64,000 bases of DNA from Sideroxydans sp. (GTDB lineage: Bacteria > Pseudomonadota > Gammaproteobacteria > Burkholderiales > Gallionellaceae). Of this stretch, positions 1 to 9,532 are shown one piece after another. The notes beneath the pieces are model-generated. The model was given only the letters and a program-made list of their open reading frames with translations. It had not been told where the DNA came from and made no database searches. Each line of letters opens with the position of its first letter. Position 1 is the first letter of the stretch. The translations under genes were made by a program, and so were the position numbers. Where the stretch lies: positions 1 through 64,000 of the forward strand of contig DAIDAG010000039.1 of the NCBI GenBank assembly GCA_027310725.1, read 5' to 3'.

Positions 1-417
1 GGCGACATCCGGCCCCGGTTCAAAGTAGCGATGCTCGTCAAAGACGTTGTAAGTCGGCAACAGCTGTTTGGCGTATTTCATCACTACCTTGCCGTCCGCC
101 AGCACCAACAGGCAGTTTTCCAAGTGCTTGCCCGGTCCGGTGCGGCGGCTAGGCGCTCCCACCACCCAGTGCAGGCCGGGAGTTTCCAAAGTCGCATCGA
201 TCAGGTCGGCCAGGCCAGCCTCGGTGCGACTGATGAATTCCGGTTCATCAAGGAGATCTCCAGGTGAATAGCCAGTCAGGGAAAGCTCGGGGAAAACCAC
301 CATATGCGATTTTTCGTCTTGCGCTTTCAATGCGGCCCGGCGCATCAGGTCGATGTTGCCTTGGATGTCGCCGATGGTTGGGTTGATCTGCGCAAGCGTG
401 ATTTTCAAGGTACTCAT
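1..417 (-). CDS. nadE: NAD+ synthase (glutamine-hydrolysing), N-terminal part, cut by window edge
   Basis: This is the N-terminal 139 residues of a glutamine-dependent NAD+ synthetase, which amidates deamido-NAD in the cytoplasm using ammonia released by its own glutaminase domain. What is seen is the nitrilase-fold glutaminase domain: the start MSTLKITLAQINPTIGD is typical, the catalytic glutamate is E44 in VFPELSLTGY, and the catalytic lysine is K117 in YAKQLLP. The catalytic cysteine and the whole synthetase domain lie outside the window. The ATG at 417 fits the family start exactly. Its 5' end is 14 bp from the stop of the LysR gene on the same strand, so the two may be co-transcribed. 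Identification is firm; only completeness is unknown. Confidence 0.93.
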   Translation of the reverse strand, partial: MSTLKITLAQINPTIGDIQGNIDLMRRAALKAQDEKSHMVVFPELSLTGYSPGDLLDEPEFISRTEAGLADLIDATLETPGLHWVVGAPSRRTGPGKHLENCLLVLADGKVVMKYAKQLLPTYNVFDEHRYFEPGPDVA

Positions 418-431
418 ATGCTGTCTACAAC

Positions 432-1355
432 TTATCTGTTTGCCTGCTCAAGCTGTCCGACCTTTCCGGGTATTTCTGCTGCCAACGCATCAATTGCGGT
501 GCGTGTTTTTGTTGGCAGGTAGTGCGATTGTGGCCACACTGCGTAGATTTCTGCTGGCAGCACATTGTCACAATTCAATACCATCTCCAATTCGCCTGCT
601 CGTGCGTGTTTTGCCATCAACCAGCAAGGTAGCCAGGCCAGTCCCAGCCCAGCTACTGCAGCATCGGTGATTGCTTGTAAATCGTCGAACACCAGGCGTA
701 TATCGACTTGGGGATTGATTTCGTGACCTGCACTATCTTTTACAACCCATGGCGTAATGCGGCCGGATCGCCCATAGGCGATGCCAGCATGCTTGGAAAG
801 ATCCTGTATGTTTGTAGGAACTCCGTGTTGGGACAGGTATGACGGTGCGGCGCAGATCACCATTCTTTGTGTGCCCAATCGTCTAGCGACCAATGTGCTG
901 CTATCGGGCAGCTTACCGATGCGCACTGCCAAGTCATACCCTTCCTCCACCATATCAACCACATGGTCGTTGAAGGATATTTCGATTCTAAGCCTCGGGT
1001 ACTGGCTACCCAGCGCAAGCAACACAGGTACTACGCAGTGGCGACCAAACAGTACGGGAACGCTGACACGCAACCGTCCAACGGGCTCACTCTTGCCGCT
1101 ATCGAGCGCCAGTGCACCTGCATCCAGTTCGGCCAATGCCCGCACGCAGCGTTCGTAATATGCATGCCCGTCTTCCGTCAGGCTCTGGCTGCGCGTAGTC
1201 CTCTGGAATAGCCGTACACCCAGGCGCTGCTCCAGCCGGGCAATACTTTTGCCCACCGCCGAGCGGGTCAGTCTCATGCGTTCTGCAGCCAGTGCAAAAC
1301 TACCAGCCTCCACCGCTTCGACGAACGTGCTAATACCTTTTAGTCGATCACTCAT
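432..1355 (-). CDS. LysR family transcriptional regulator
   Basis: A 307-residue LysR-type regulator of normal family length. Residues 1-60 form the winged helix-turn-helix (FVEAVEAGSFALAAERM, then TRSAVGKSIARLEQRLG), followed by a linker helix and an effector-binding domain starting near residue 90 (GRLRVSVPVLFGRH). The gene is divergent from the MDR oxidoreductase across 170 bp, the usual arrangement in which a LysR protein controls its neighbour and itself. By family knowledge the oxidoreductase is the likely target; the inducer cannot be told from sequence. Start is the ATG at 1355; no strong Shine-Dalgarno is visible. Confidence 0.93.
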   Translation of the reverse strand: MSDRLKGISTFVEAVEAGSFALAAERMRLTRSAVGKSIARLEQRLGVRLFQRTTRSQSLTEDGHAYYERCVRALAELDAGALALDSGKSEPVGRLRVSVPVLFGRHCVVPVLLALGSQYPRLRIEISFNDHVVDMVEEGYDLAVRIGKLPDSSTLVARRLGTQRMVICAAPSYLSQHGVPTNIQDLSKHAGIAYGRSGRITPWVVKDSAGHEINPQVDIRLVFDDLQAITDAAVAGLGLAWLPCWLMAKHARAGELEMVLNCDNVLPAEIYAVWPQSHYLPTKTRTAIDALAAEIPGKVGQLEQANR

Positions 1356-1525
1356 TTAATTGGTTCCATTTAAGCTACAGACTGGATAATTATTACCACC
1401 ACTGACAACTTATCCGCTTCGATATGATAGCAGCCAATGTCGACGTGAGTACATCAACAATGATGATTGCTTAGCCGACTGCTTCTGCAAACGCGAATGT
1501 TTTGTTAACCGATTAGGAGATGTAG
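1356..1525. promoter_or_regulatory. Divergent promoter region between the LysR gene and the oxidoreductase gene
   Basis: 170 bp that must hold both promoters and, by LysR family habit, the regulator's operator. The first half is AT-rich (TAATTATTACC around 1388-1398). An AGGAGA ribosome site lies at 1516-1521, just before the ATG of the oxidoreductase. No convincing -35/-10 pair is assigned. Confidence 0.5.
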
Positions 1526-2548
1526 ATGAAAGCTTACCAAATCAAAGCGGGACAACAGATTTCCGGGCTGGAACAGGTTCAGCGAAGGATTTCCGCACCC
1601 ACTGCACACGAAGTCCACGTGCGTGTGCACGCCGTATCGCTTAATTATCGCGACTTGATGATCGCGGACGGTAAATATCTCAGTACAGGTAATGCGCCAG
1701 TGATTCCATGCTCCGATGGCGCTGGTGAGGTCATCGCTGTCGGCGCAGAAGTCACGCGCTTCCGCATCGGTGATCGAGTGGCAGCTTCTTTTTTTCCCGA
1801 TTGGATCTATGGTGCACCTACAGCACAAAACACGGCAGGCGCGCTCGGGGCCGCCGTGGATGGCATGTTGGCCGAAGAAGTGGTTTTGCATGAGAATGCC
1901 CTCGTCGCAATCCCGTCGCATCTCACTTATGTTGAAGCCGCCGCCATACCTTGCGCCGGGGTCACAGCATGGAATTCGCTGTTCGTCGAAGGTGGTCTCA
2001 GGGCGGGGAATAACGTTCTGCTACTTGGCACCGGCGGCGTATCAATCTGGGCGCTACAGTTAGCTAAAGCCGCCGGCCTGCGAGCCATCATCACTTCATC
2101 CAGCGATGAAAAGCTGGAGCGTGCACGTGGTCTGGGTGCAGCTGCGACAATTAACTACAAGACCACGCCCGAATGGCAGGACGAGGTTTTGCGGTTAACT
2201 GATGGACAAGGTGTTGATCTCGTACTGGAGGTCGGAGGACAGGGCACGCTGACGCGTTCAATTGCGAGTACCAGGATGGGCGGTACGGTTGCTATCATCG
2301 GCGGTGTCAGCGGTTTTGGTTTTGGTGGCGAACTCAGCCCGTTCGCGTTGATCGGCGGCGCAAAACGCTTGTCCGGCATCTTCGTTGGCAGCCGCTGTAT
2401 GTTCGAAGACCTCAACAGGTTTTTGAGTGTGGCTGAAATACATCCTGTCGTCGATCGCGTATTTCCTTTCCTACAGACACGCGAAGCCTACGAACATCTG
2501 AGGAAGGCAGGACACTTTGGCAAGGTTGTGATTGAAGTGGGGAGATGA
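1526..2548 (+). CDS. Zinc-less MDR superfamily oxidoreductase (quinone oxidoreductase-like)
   Basis: A 340-residue medium-chain dehydrogenase/reductase. The N-terminal catalytic domain has SLNYRDLMIADGKY where zinc alcohol dehydrogenases carry their zinc-ligand cysteine, so the catalytic zinc site looks absent, as in quinone oxidoreductase and enoyl reductase relatives. The Rossmann fold begins near residue 165 with the nucleotide motif LLLGTGGVSIWALQLA; the basic residues after the next strand fit NADP(H). A likely role is NADPH-dependent reduction of a quinone or an activated double bond in the cytoplasm; the substrate is unknown. Start is ATG 1526, 4 bp after AGGAGA. It is probably controlled by the divergent LysR regulator. 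Confidence 0.9.
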   Translation: MKAYQIKAGQQISGLEQVQRRISAPTAHEVHVRVHAVSLNYRDLMIADGKYLSTGNAPVIPCSDGAGEVIAVGAEVTRFRIGDRVAASFFPDWIYGAPTAQNTAGALGAAVDGMLAEEVVLHENALVAIPSHLTYVEAAAIPCAGVTAWNSLFVEGGLRAGNNVLLLGTGGVSIWALQLAKAAGLRAIITSSSDEKLERARGLGAAATINYKTTPEWQDEVLRLTDGQGVDLVLEVGGQGTLTRSIASTRMGGTVAIIGGVSGFGFGGELSPFALIGGAKRLSGIFVGSRCMFEDLNRFLSVAEIHPVVDRVFPFLQTREAYEHLRKAGHFGKVVIEVGR

Positions 2549-2881
2549 TAATTGGAGGGGTGCAAACGTATTGTGGCGTGCCAAATTATTTCGAGCACCC
2601 TCCCCTAACTTACAAGTTCGATTGCCCCCTGGAGGTCGAGCGTTGACCGTCAGTACAAGTTGGCAAATACGTCCAATATTGAACGCAGACACCCCTATGG
2701 CCCGAACAGACCACCATTTTAGCAAACCGCCGCGATATATAGAGGTTGCCCCGAATTCCTGCCATTCGCAAGGAGCCCAGTGGGGCAGCATATTAACCTG
2801 GTTATCTGGTCACTGTGCCCTCTCTTTTCGGTCGTGTTTCTTCATTGTTGCAGTAAAAATTGTACCGGGACAAAACAGCCA
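2549..2881. other. Intergenic region between convergent genes, no gene seen
   Basis: 333 bp between two convergent transcription units. Short open frames here show no family resemblance. A weak GGGTGC/GCACCC inverted pair (near 2557 and 2596) could be part of a terminator, but it lacks a T-run. Nothing else was recognised. Confidence 0.4.
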
Positions 2882-4519
2882 TTATTCACTATAGTCCGGC
2901 TGATAGATCTTCACATTGTTACCCCCGGTCTTCTTGGCGTAGTACATGGCGATATCTGCATTTTTAACCAACTGCTTTTCTTCGTTGCCGTGACTGGGGT
3001 AGGCTGCAATACCAATGCTTGAGGAAATATGCAGACTGTGTCCTGCCAGTTCAAATGGTTGATGGACAGCATGGCGGATCTTCTCCGCAACGCGCATAGC
3101 ATCCAATTCTGCATTAATGGTTGGCAGTAGCACGACGAATTCGTCGCCACCTATGCGCGCGACAGTGTCTGATTCACGAATGCAATCCCGCAACCGCTTG
3201 GCCGTTTCTCTCAATATCATGTCACCCATGTCGTGCCCCAGCGTGTCATTGATAAGCTTGAATTTGTCAAGATCAAGGAACATCAGAGCACTCTTTGAGC
3301 CATCACGCTTGGCTTTGAGGAGAGCTCGCCGGAGGCGGTCGAAAATCAATATACGATTAGGCAATCCGGTCAGCACATCGTGATAAGCCAGATGATGCAT
3401 CTGCTCCTCGTCCTGTTTTTCCTTGGTTGCATCATCATAGATTGAAGCGATTTCCCCATTGGGCAATTTGTAAACGTAGTTTTCGCACCATCTGGAAATA
3501 CGCCCATCCTGGTACATGGAAATCGGAAAGTGTTCCGCTACTCCACTTTTCCAGACACGGCGGAATATATCCAGCAAGCCATGTTCCGCAATGCGTGGGA
3601 AGACGTCCAGCACATTTTTGCCAATCAAATCTTCACGGCGCATTTTTTCCAAGCGTTCCGCCGCCCGGTTGAATGTGATGAAGGTGAAATCCTGGCCATT
3701 CGGTGATGCCTGGTAGACCGCTACGGCGCTACTCAGGTTCTCAAACATCTCCTTCAAACGGGCTTCGCTTTCGCGAAGCATCGCTTCAGTGAGTTTGCGC
3801 TGGGTAATATCGAATACTGTCGACCGGCTCATCAGAAAATTGCCACTGTCATCATAAACGGCCGTCGCATTCAATAGCCCATGAAAGATCGTGCCATCTT
3901 TGCGAATCATTTCGTACTCAAGATCATGAACAAAACCATGTTTCATGAAGTTTGGGAAATTATTCTGAAAAACATGAAGGCTTGCCGAGGTGATGGTATT
4001 ACGCCACTTCATTTTTCCAACAACCTCGTCTTTCGTATAGCCGAGCCAAGAAAGCTCCGTCTTGTTGATCCGGACAATGATGCCATCCTTGTCCAGCGAG
4101 TGGTAGCCGCAGGGCGCATTCTGATACAGATCGTCTGTTTCCTTGAGGGCGTCATCTACAATATCTTTTGCCCTGGTTAACTCTGTGGTGCGTAGTTGCA
4201 CTTCATGTTCCAGACGATCTCGTTGTTGTTGCAGATTTTCTTGCGATTCTTGGATCAAGGATATGTTGGTATACAACGGGCGAAATAAAAACAGATAAAG
4301 AATCGGGGAGAGCAGCAGGGTCAATATTGCCCCATCAAGAAAGTTTTCTACAACTATTGAAATTGGTGAAAGCCACTTGAATGCAAACATCAGGACGGTT
4401 TCGATGAATAAGGTCGAAACGGCCACAATGGAAAATAGGCGCGCAGCTATACGAAAGGCGCTAGTTCTGGAGCCAGTCTGATTCTTGCCAGAAAACGGAA
4501 AATTGATCAGGCTAGCCAT
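2882..4519 (-). CDS. Membrane-bound PAS-PAS-GGDEF diguanylate cyclase
   Basis: Makes cyclic-di-GMP from two GTP. The ATG at 4519 is preferred because longer starts would overlap the upstream gene; it gives 545 residues. Order: two hydrophobic segments (near residues 24-50 and 60-78), a coiled coil (IQESQENLQQQRDRLEHEVQ), two PAS domains (beginning LYQNAPCGYHSLDKDG and MFENLSSAVAVYQ), then the GGDEF domain. The active motif RIGGDEFVVLL is intact and an inhibitory I-site RESD lies exactly five residues before GGDEF, so feedback inhibition by c-di-GMP is expected. It is the last gene of the signalling operon, 98 bp after the REC-GGDEF-EAL gene. Activity is inferred from motifs. Confidence 0.92.
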   Translation of the reverse strand: MASLINFPFSGKNQTGSRTSAFRIAARLFSIVAVSTLFIETVLMFAFKWLSPISIVVENFLDGAILTLLLSPILYLFLFRPLYTNISLIQESQENLQQQRDRLEHEVQLRTTELTRAKDIVDDALKETDDLYQNAPCGYHSLDKDGIIVRINKTELSWLGYTKDEVVGKMKWRNTITSASLHVFQNNFPNFMKHGFVHDLEYEMIRKDGTIFHGLLNATAVYDDSGNFLMSRSTVFDITQRKLTEAMLRESEARLKEMFENLSSAVAVYQASPNGQDFTFITFNRAAERLEKMRREDLIGKNVLDVFPRIAEHGLLDIFRRVWKSGVAEHFPISMYQDGRISRWCENYVYKLPNGEIASIYDDATKEKQDEEQMHHLAYHDVLTGLPNRILIFDRLRRALLKAKRDGSKSALMFLDLDKFKLINDTLGHDMGDMILRETAKRLRDCIRESDTVARIGGDEFVVLLPTINAELDAMRVAEKIRHAVHQPFELAGHSLHISSSIGIAAYPSHGNEEKQLVKNADIAMYYAKKTGGNNVKIYQPDYSE

Positions 4520-4617
4520 CGGTCGCACCCCCGATAAGTGTGCTTGAATACACTTCGGCAAACTGATTTGGAACGGGGAAACGGTACGCGTACCCAACTG
4601 TAAGCGGGGGATGATTT

Positions 4618-6342
4618 TCAAATGGTCGCATCGAATCCTCCTGTTTTCCAGGCGCATGTTGAAAGCCAGTTTTGCAGCTGTTTGAAAGTCTGTGGTTTAC
4701 TGATGAAATAGCCTTGTACTTTGTCACAGCCGAGAGCAGCCAGCGCATCTAATACTTCCTGAGTTTCCACACCTTCTGCAACAACTGCGAGTCCAAAGTT
4801 ATGGCCGAACTCGATCACCGTGCGCACGATCATAGCGTCCTTCTTGTCGGTCAGCATGTTGGTGACTAATGACTTGTCGATTTTGATCTCGTTGACGGGG
4901 AGGCGCTTGATGCTGGCGAGTGAGGTATAGCCGGTGCCGAAATCGTCAATGGAGAGAGATACTCCCATATTGCTCAACGCCACTAGGTTTTCCTCGGCCC
5001 GTTTAGGATCTAGCACGATAGCGCTTTCAGTCACTTCAAGCATCAACTGGTCCGGCTTGACACCGTTTGCATCAAGCGCATCCGCTACCAGTTTTGGCAG
5101 ATGTGGATCATGCAGCGAGCGAGCGGAAAGATTGACCGCCACCTGAGATTGAAAGCCATCGCGATGCAGGTTCAAATGGCATTTCAGCGCGTCCATCAAC
5201 ACCCAGTGGGTCAATGGTCCGATCAGCCCAGTCTGCTCTGCAGGTAGAATAAATTTGTCAGGCGGTAGCATCCCAAGGCGTGGATGTTGCCAGCGTACTA
5301 GCGCCTCGGTGCTAAGGATGCGGCCTGTTTTCAGCTCCAGTTTGGGCTGGAAGTGCAACAGGAGCTGGTTTTGCTCGATCGCATCGCGCAACTCCGCCAT
5401 GAGTCCGAGTCTTTCCGGGCTATAACGGTTGAATTCATTTGCGTAGACAACGTAGTTGCTCGCCATCTGCTTGGCACGATACATTGCAATATCCGCCCGC
5501 TGCATCAGGATGTCTGCATTATCGCCATGCTCTGGCATCAATGCCACGCCGATGCTGGTTTCGACGGCGATCGGAATTCCCTGGATCATGAATGGCGCCT
5601 CGAGGCAGTCATGTATCTTTTTGATGACATGCCTCACATCGCGGCACACCGCCAGCTGTGGCAGCAAAATGCCAAACTCGTCACCGCCAAGCCGGGCAAC
5701 CACGTCCGGGGCAAACAATTTGCTTCGCAAACGTAGGCCGACCTGTTGCAGCAAGCTGTCGCCGATGTCATGGCCAAGCGTATCGTTGACATCCTTGAAA
5801 CCATTGAGATCCGTGAGCAGTAAGGCTATAGGACGTTGTTCGCGCTGTCCTGCTAGCACGGCCTCCTGCACCAGCTCACGAAAGCGGGCACGGTTCGGCA
5901 GGTTGGTGACTGTATCGGTATAGGCGAGCCGATGGATAGCGATATCCGCCTTCCGTCGCTCCTCTCGGTTACGCGCCTCTCGCAGTTCGCGTTCTACTGC
6001 CGGGACCAATCGTTTCAGATTTCCTTTCAGGATATAGTCGTGTGCGCCCGACTTCATTGCGATCACCGCCCGATCCTCGCCGATGGTGCCGGAAACGACG
6101 ATGAACGGCAGATCGAGCTCCGTGCTGCAAAGCAACGCCAAGGCATCGAATGCGTTGAAGTGCGGCATACTAAAATCAGAGAATACGATGTCCCACGTAT
6201 GTGTAGACAATTCCGTACTCATAGCCTCAGCGGTCTCAACCCGGGCGTACTCGGGCTCGTAACCACCCCGCCGGAGCTCGCGCAACAGCAGCGTGGTGTC
6301 GTCTTCAGAATCCTCGATAATCAGGGCGCGGAGTGGATTCAT
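4618..6342 (-). CDS. Response regulator with GGDEF and EAL domains
   Basis: A 574-residue regulator. Residues 1-125 are a receiver domain (acidic IIEDSEDD, phospho-acceptor aspartate in VFSDFSMP). A GGDEF domain follows (RLGGDEFGILL, intact), then an EAL phosphodiesterase domain with TEALVRWQHP, NLSARS, EVTES, DDFGTGYTSL, IKIDK and EGVET, so all usual catalytic and metal-binding positions look present. It could make or degrade c-di-GMP according to phosphorylation. Its ATG overlaps the stop of the single-domain response regulator (ATGA), pointing to translational coupling. Which activity dominates cannot be read from sequence. Confidence 0.94.
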   Translation of the reverse strand: MNPLRALIIEDSEDDTTLLLRELRRGGYEPEYARVETAEAMSTELSTHTWDIVFSDFSMPHFNAFDALALLCSTELDLPFIVVSGTIGEDRAVIAMKSGAHDYILKGNLKRLVPAVERELREARNREERRKADIAIHRLAYTDTVTNLPNRARFRELVQEAVLAGQREQRPIALLLTDLNGFKDVNDTLGHDIGDSLLQQVGLRLRSKLFAPDVVARLGGDEFGILLPQLAVCRDVRHVIKKIHDCLEAPFMIQGIPIAVETSIGVALMPEHGDNADILMQRADIAMYRAKQMASNYVVYANEFNRYSPERLGLMAELRDAIEQNQLLLHFQPKLELKTGRILSTEALVRWQHPRLGMLPPDKFILPAEQTGLIGPLTHWVLMDALKCHLNLHRDGFQSQVAVNLSARSLHDPHLPKLVADALDANGVKPDQLMLEVTESAIVLDPKRAEENLVALSNMGVSLSIDDFGTGYTSLASIKRLPVNEIKIDKSLVTNMLTDKKDAMIVRTVIEFGHNFGLAVVAEGVETQEVLDALAALGCDKVQGYFISKPQTFKQLQNWLSTCAWKTGGFDATI

Positions 6343-6791
6343 TTTCGCGGTTCCTGTTGGGAGGGAGCTGATTCATTCAGCACCAGCCAATAAAGGCCGA
6401 GTTGTCGGATCGCCTCCATGAACTGATTGAAATCCACCGGTTTGCGGATATAGCTATTGGCACCGAGCCTGTAGCCGTTAATGATGTCTTGCTCTTCCTT
6501 CGAGGATGTGAGGATCACGATCGGCTGCAAGGTTGTACGCTGGTTGGCACGGATGTGCCGCAGCACCTCCAGCCCATTGACTTTGGGCAACTTCAGGTCC
6601 AGCAACATCAGGGTAGGCACCGGGTTCCCGGACGCTTCCTCGCCAAAGAAATAGTCGAGTGCTTCCTGCCCATCGCGGGCGACAACGACTTCATTCATCA
6701 TGTTGTTCTTCCTGAGTGCGCGCAACGTCAAAACTTCGTCATCGGGGTTGTCTTCAACTAACAAGATGATCTTCTGGCTCATTTGAATCAT
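6339..6791 (-). CDS. Single-domain response regulator (CheY/Rcp1-like)
   Basis: A 150-residue receiver-only protein: acidic pair in LLVEDNPDDEVLTL, phospho-acceptor aspartate in LMLLDLKLPKVNG, threonine/serine in VILTSS and lysine in IRKPVDF. The ATG at 6791 was chosen because GGAGG lies 6 bp upstream; an ATG three codons later is possible. This type is commonly paired with PAS-rich or phytochrome-like kinases, and here it sits directly downstream of one. Its end overlaps the REC-GGDEF-EAL start by 4 bp. It probably relays or competes for phosphate from the kinase. Confidence 0.93.
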   Translation of the reverse strand: MIQMSQKIILLVEDNPDDEVLTLRALRKNNMMNEVVVARDGQEALDYFFGEEASGNPVPTLMLLDLKLPKVNGLEVLRHIRANQRTTLQPIVILTSSKEEQDIINGYRLGANSYIRKPVDFNQFMEAIRQLGLYWLVLNESAPSQQEPRK

Positions 6792-6832
6792 GGATATCCT
6801 CCGTTTCAAACACAATCGGGTAATGAAAATAA

Positions 6833-9532
6833 TCAGTCAGATAAGGTGAAATAAAATGTGGCACCTTGGCCAAGTGCTCCTTCGCCTCGGACCTGCCCCC
6901 CGTGACGGCGTACAACACGCTGAACCGTGGCCAATCCGATGCCAGTACCGGGAAATTCCCAGGCCGAATGCAGGCGCTGGAAGGCGCCGAATAGCTTGTC
7001 GGCGTAATTCATATCGAAACCGGCTCCATTGTCACGCACGAAAAATTCCTTCACGCCATCGGCGTTATACATTGCACCGAATTCAATCCTCGCATTCGCT
7101 GTTTTGCCGGTAAATTTCCAGGCATTGCCAAGCAGGTTGAGCAGTGCAATTTGCAGCAGTTGGGCGTCGCCCTTTGCCACCAGTCCGGGTTCGATCAACC
7201 AAGTCACCTTGCGCCCAGATTCGCTTTTTTGAAATTCCGCAAGCAAGACAGTGGCAAGCGCGCTGAGGTCAACCTCTCCACTCTGCATTTCTGTACGCGT
7301 CACACGCGACAGGGTAAGCATGTCATCTATGAGATATCCCATACGCTGAGTGGCGGTACGCACTCGGCTCAGGTAATCCTTGGCCTGGTCATCCAGCTGG
7401 ACGGCATAATCCTCAAGCAACGCCTGACTGAAACCGTCTATGGAACGTAGCGGCGCACGCAGGTCGTGGGACACCGAATAGCTGAATGCCTCCAGCTCCT
7501 GATTGGCTGCTTTGAGCTGCTGATTTGCAGCCTGCACCTTCTGAGAGCTCTGGAAGATTTCGGCCTCCATCTGCTCCATGCGAGTGCGTATCTCGGCGGT
7601 GTCGTTCGTGGATTTTTGCAGGACGAACTCGGTGACATCCTCCACTCGATGAATAATGTACTCAATCCGGCGATCGACTCCGAACACTGGAGAATTGATC
7701 GGACTCCAGTAGCGCTCCTCGAAAGTACCGTCCGGTCGCTTGATGTCATATTTCTGAATGGCCATGGTGTCAACGGCGGACGTCTGGCGCACACGATCGA
7801 GCGAGGCATGCAGATTGGAGACGCCGGTAGCGGCTGGATCGTCCGGGTTGTCTGGAAATACCTCAAAGAGGCCGCGGCCGATGATCTCCTCGCGCCTGGT
7901 GAGGGTCGCCTCCAGGTAAGCGTCGCTCACGGCAACTATCTTGAGATCAGGTGCAAGGACAAGGTAGAGGCCGGGCAACGATTCAAAGAGCGTCTCGAAA
8001 ATCGCGCGACTGTGAAGTAACTCCGTCTCCGCCTCGGCTTTCTTGCGTTCCGTGACATCACGCAGAACAGCGGTGTATACGATGCTTCCATCCTCTATGA
8101 TCTTGGAAATGCTGGCCTCGGCCGGAAACACTGAGCCATCGGCACGTCGTCCAGCGACTTCGCGCCCGCTCCCCATGACGCGCATTAATTCCTTTTCTCG
8201 ACCAAAAGCGAGGATGTGTTCGCGGTGTATGCTAGCAACGTCCTTGGGCAACAGCAGATCGAGTGACTGACCAAGCACGTCGGAGGGTGCATACCCAAAA
8301 ATCTGCGCGGCAGCGCGGTTGTAGGCAACGATACGTTGCTGCTCATCCACGCTGATGATTGCGTCTGCAGCCAGGTTGACGATATTGGTGAAGCGCGCTT
8401 CGGCACGTACAGCCTCGGACTGGCGAGCCTGCAAAGCATCAGCCATTTCGTCCAGGCTCCGGGCGAGTTGGCCGAACTCGTCCGGCGTATGCGGCAGATC
8501 GGTGCGCGCACTGAGATCGCCAAGTCCAAGCCGGCGCGTCGCGCCCATCAGCGCATTCACCGGACGTAGCACGAGCGTTCGTCCACCCATCCATGCCAGA
8601 CCAATCGCGATGGCAGTAATCAGCGCCATCAACACACCGACACGGAGTAACAACGTGTTTGCATCACGATACACCGTATCAGTAGGAATTCCGGCCCTGA
8701 CGTAAATCTGTTCTGTCGCAGTGGAATAGAAAGGCTTGAATACATACAGCCGTTCCACGCCATCGACACCAGTTACCTGCAAGGTCGCTTCCTGCTTGCG
8801 CGCGAAGACTGCATCGGTTAGCGGCGCGTCCGGCAACGACTTGCCGATCCATTTTTCCGGATCGGGTTGACGCGCGAGAATGGTGCCGTGATTGTTTACG
8901 ATGGCGAGCGTCGCCCCCAAGGGCAGAGCTATCGTTTCGACCAGCCTTTTGGTCAGCATACCGAGATCAAGAGCAATGAACACGACGGCTTGTGGTTTGC
9001 CAACTGAGTCCAAGAGCGGGTATGCCAGATTGGCGCTGATCTTGCCGGTCATACGGCCGATCTGGTAGGAGCCAAGGGCGAACGCGTGCGTACGCATGGC
9101 TTCGCGGAAGTAATCCCGGTCGGAAAGATCAATACGGCCCGAGAATGGGACGGCGCTGCAGCGTATCGTTCCGTCCGGTGCGATCACGCCGAGATTGGCA
9201 TAGAGCGGGTTATTTTTGAGCATACCCGCAAAGGTCTGGTTACATAGCGCAACCCAATCCGGGTGGCGCACAACCGGAAGCTGTATGAGGTTCAACAGCT
9301 GTTGTTGGCCAAATTCGATGAGGTTTTTTTGTTCCAACGCAACCAGTCGCGTTAACGATGAAGCGTCCCTCAGGGCATTGTCCGTAGCTTGTTGGCGGGT
9401 CTCGAAGATGAAATAAAGAATGAAGCTATAAACGGGGAGAAGAGTGAAAAGCAAGATGAGCAATAACCTGGCTCTCAGACTTGTAAGCCGGTGAGTCAGC
9501 TCCTTGGATTGTTTGCCCAATTCTGTTTGCAC
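6833..9532 (-). CDS. Membrane sensor histidine kinase (Cache-HAMP-PAS-PAS-HisKA-HATPase)
   Basis: An 899-residue sensor kinase. A transmembrane helix lies near residues 20-44, a periplasmic Cache-type sensor region at about 45-290 (FREAMRTHAFALGSYQIG is typical), and a second helix near 295-318. Then come HAMP (about 320-370), two PAS domains (from FTNIVNLAADAIISVDEQ and IFETLFESLPGLYLVLAPD), a coiled coil, HisKA with phospho-acceptor histidine in YSVSHDLRAPLRSIDG, and a HATPase with NLLGNAWKF, RDNGAGFDM and GTGIGLATVQR. It heads an operon of four c-di-GMP/response genes. The periplasmic ligand is unknown; Cache domains usually bind small organic molecules. Confidence 0.94.
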   Translation of the reverse strand: MQTELGKQSKELTHRLTSLRARLLLILLFTLLPVYSFILYFIFETRQQATDNALRDASSLTRLVALEQKNLIEFGQQQLLNLIQLPVVRHPDWVALCNQTFAGMLKNNPLYANLGVIAPDGTIRCSAVPFSGRIDLSDRDYFREAMRTHAFALGSYQIGRMTGKISANLAYPLLDSVGKPQAVVFIALDLGMLTKRLVETIALPLGATLAIVNNHGTILARQPDPEKWIGKSLPDAPLTDAVFARKQEATLQVTGVDGVERLYVFKPFYSTATEQIYVRAGIPTDTVYRDANTLLLRVGVLMALITAIAIGLAWMGGRTLVLRPVNALMGATRRLGLGDLSARTDLPHTPDEFGQLARSLDEMADALQARQSEAVRAEARFTNIVNLAADAIISVDEQQRIVAYNRAAAQIFGYAPSDVLGQSLDLLLPKDVASIHREHILAFGREKELMRVMGSGREVAGRRADGSVFPAEASISKIIEDGSIVYTAVLRDVTERKKAEAETELLHSRAIFETLFESLPGLYLVLAPDLKIVAVSDAYLEATLTRREEIIGRGLFEVFPDNPDDPAATGVSNLHASLDRVRQTSAVDTMAIQKYDIKRPDGTFEERYWSPINSPVFGVDRRIEYIIHRVEDVTEFVLQKSTNDTAEIRTRMEQMEAEIFQSSQKVQAANQQLKAANQELEAFSYSVSHDLRAPLRSIDGFSQALLEDYAVQLDDQAKDYLSRVRTATQRMGYLIDDMLTLSRVTRTEMQSGEVDLSALATVLLAEFQKSESGRKVTWLIEPGLVAKGDAQLLQIALLNLLGNAWKFTGKTANARIEFGAMYNADGVKEFFVRDNGAGFDMNYADKLFGAFQRLHSAWEFPGTGIGLATVQRVVRRHGGQVRGEGALGQGATFYFTLSD

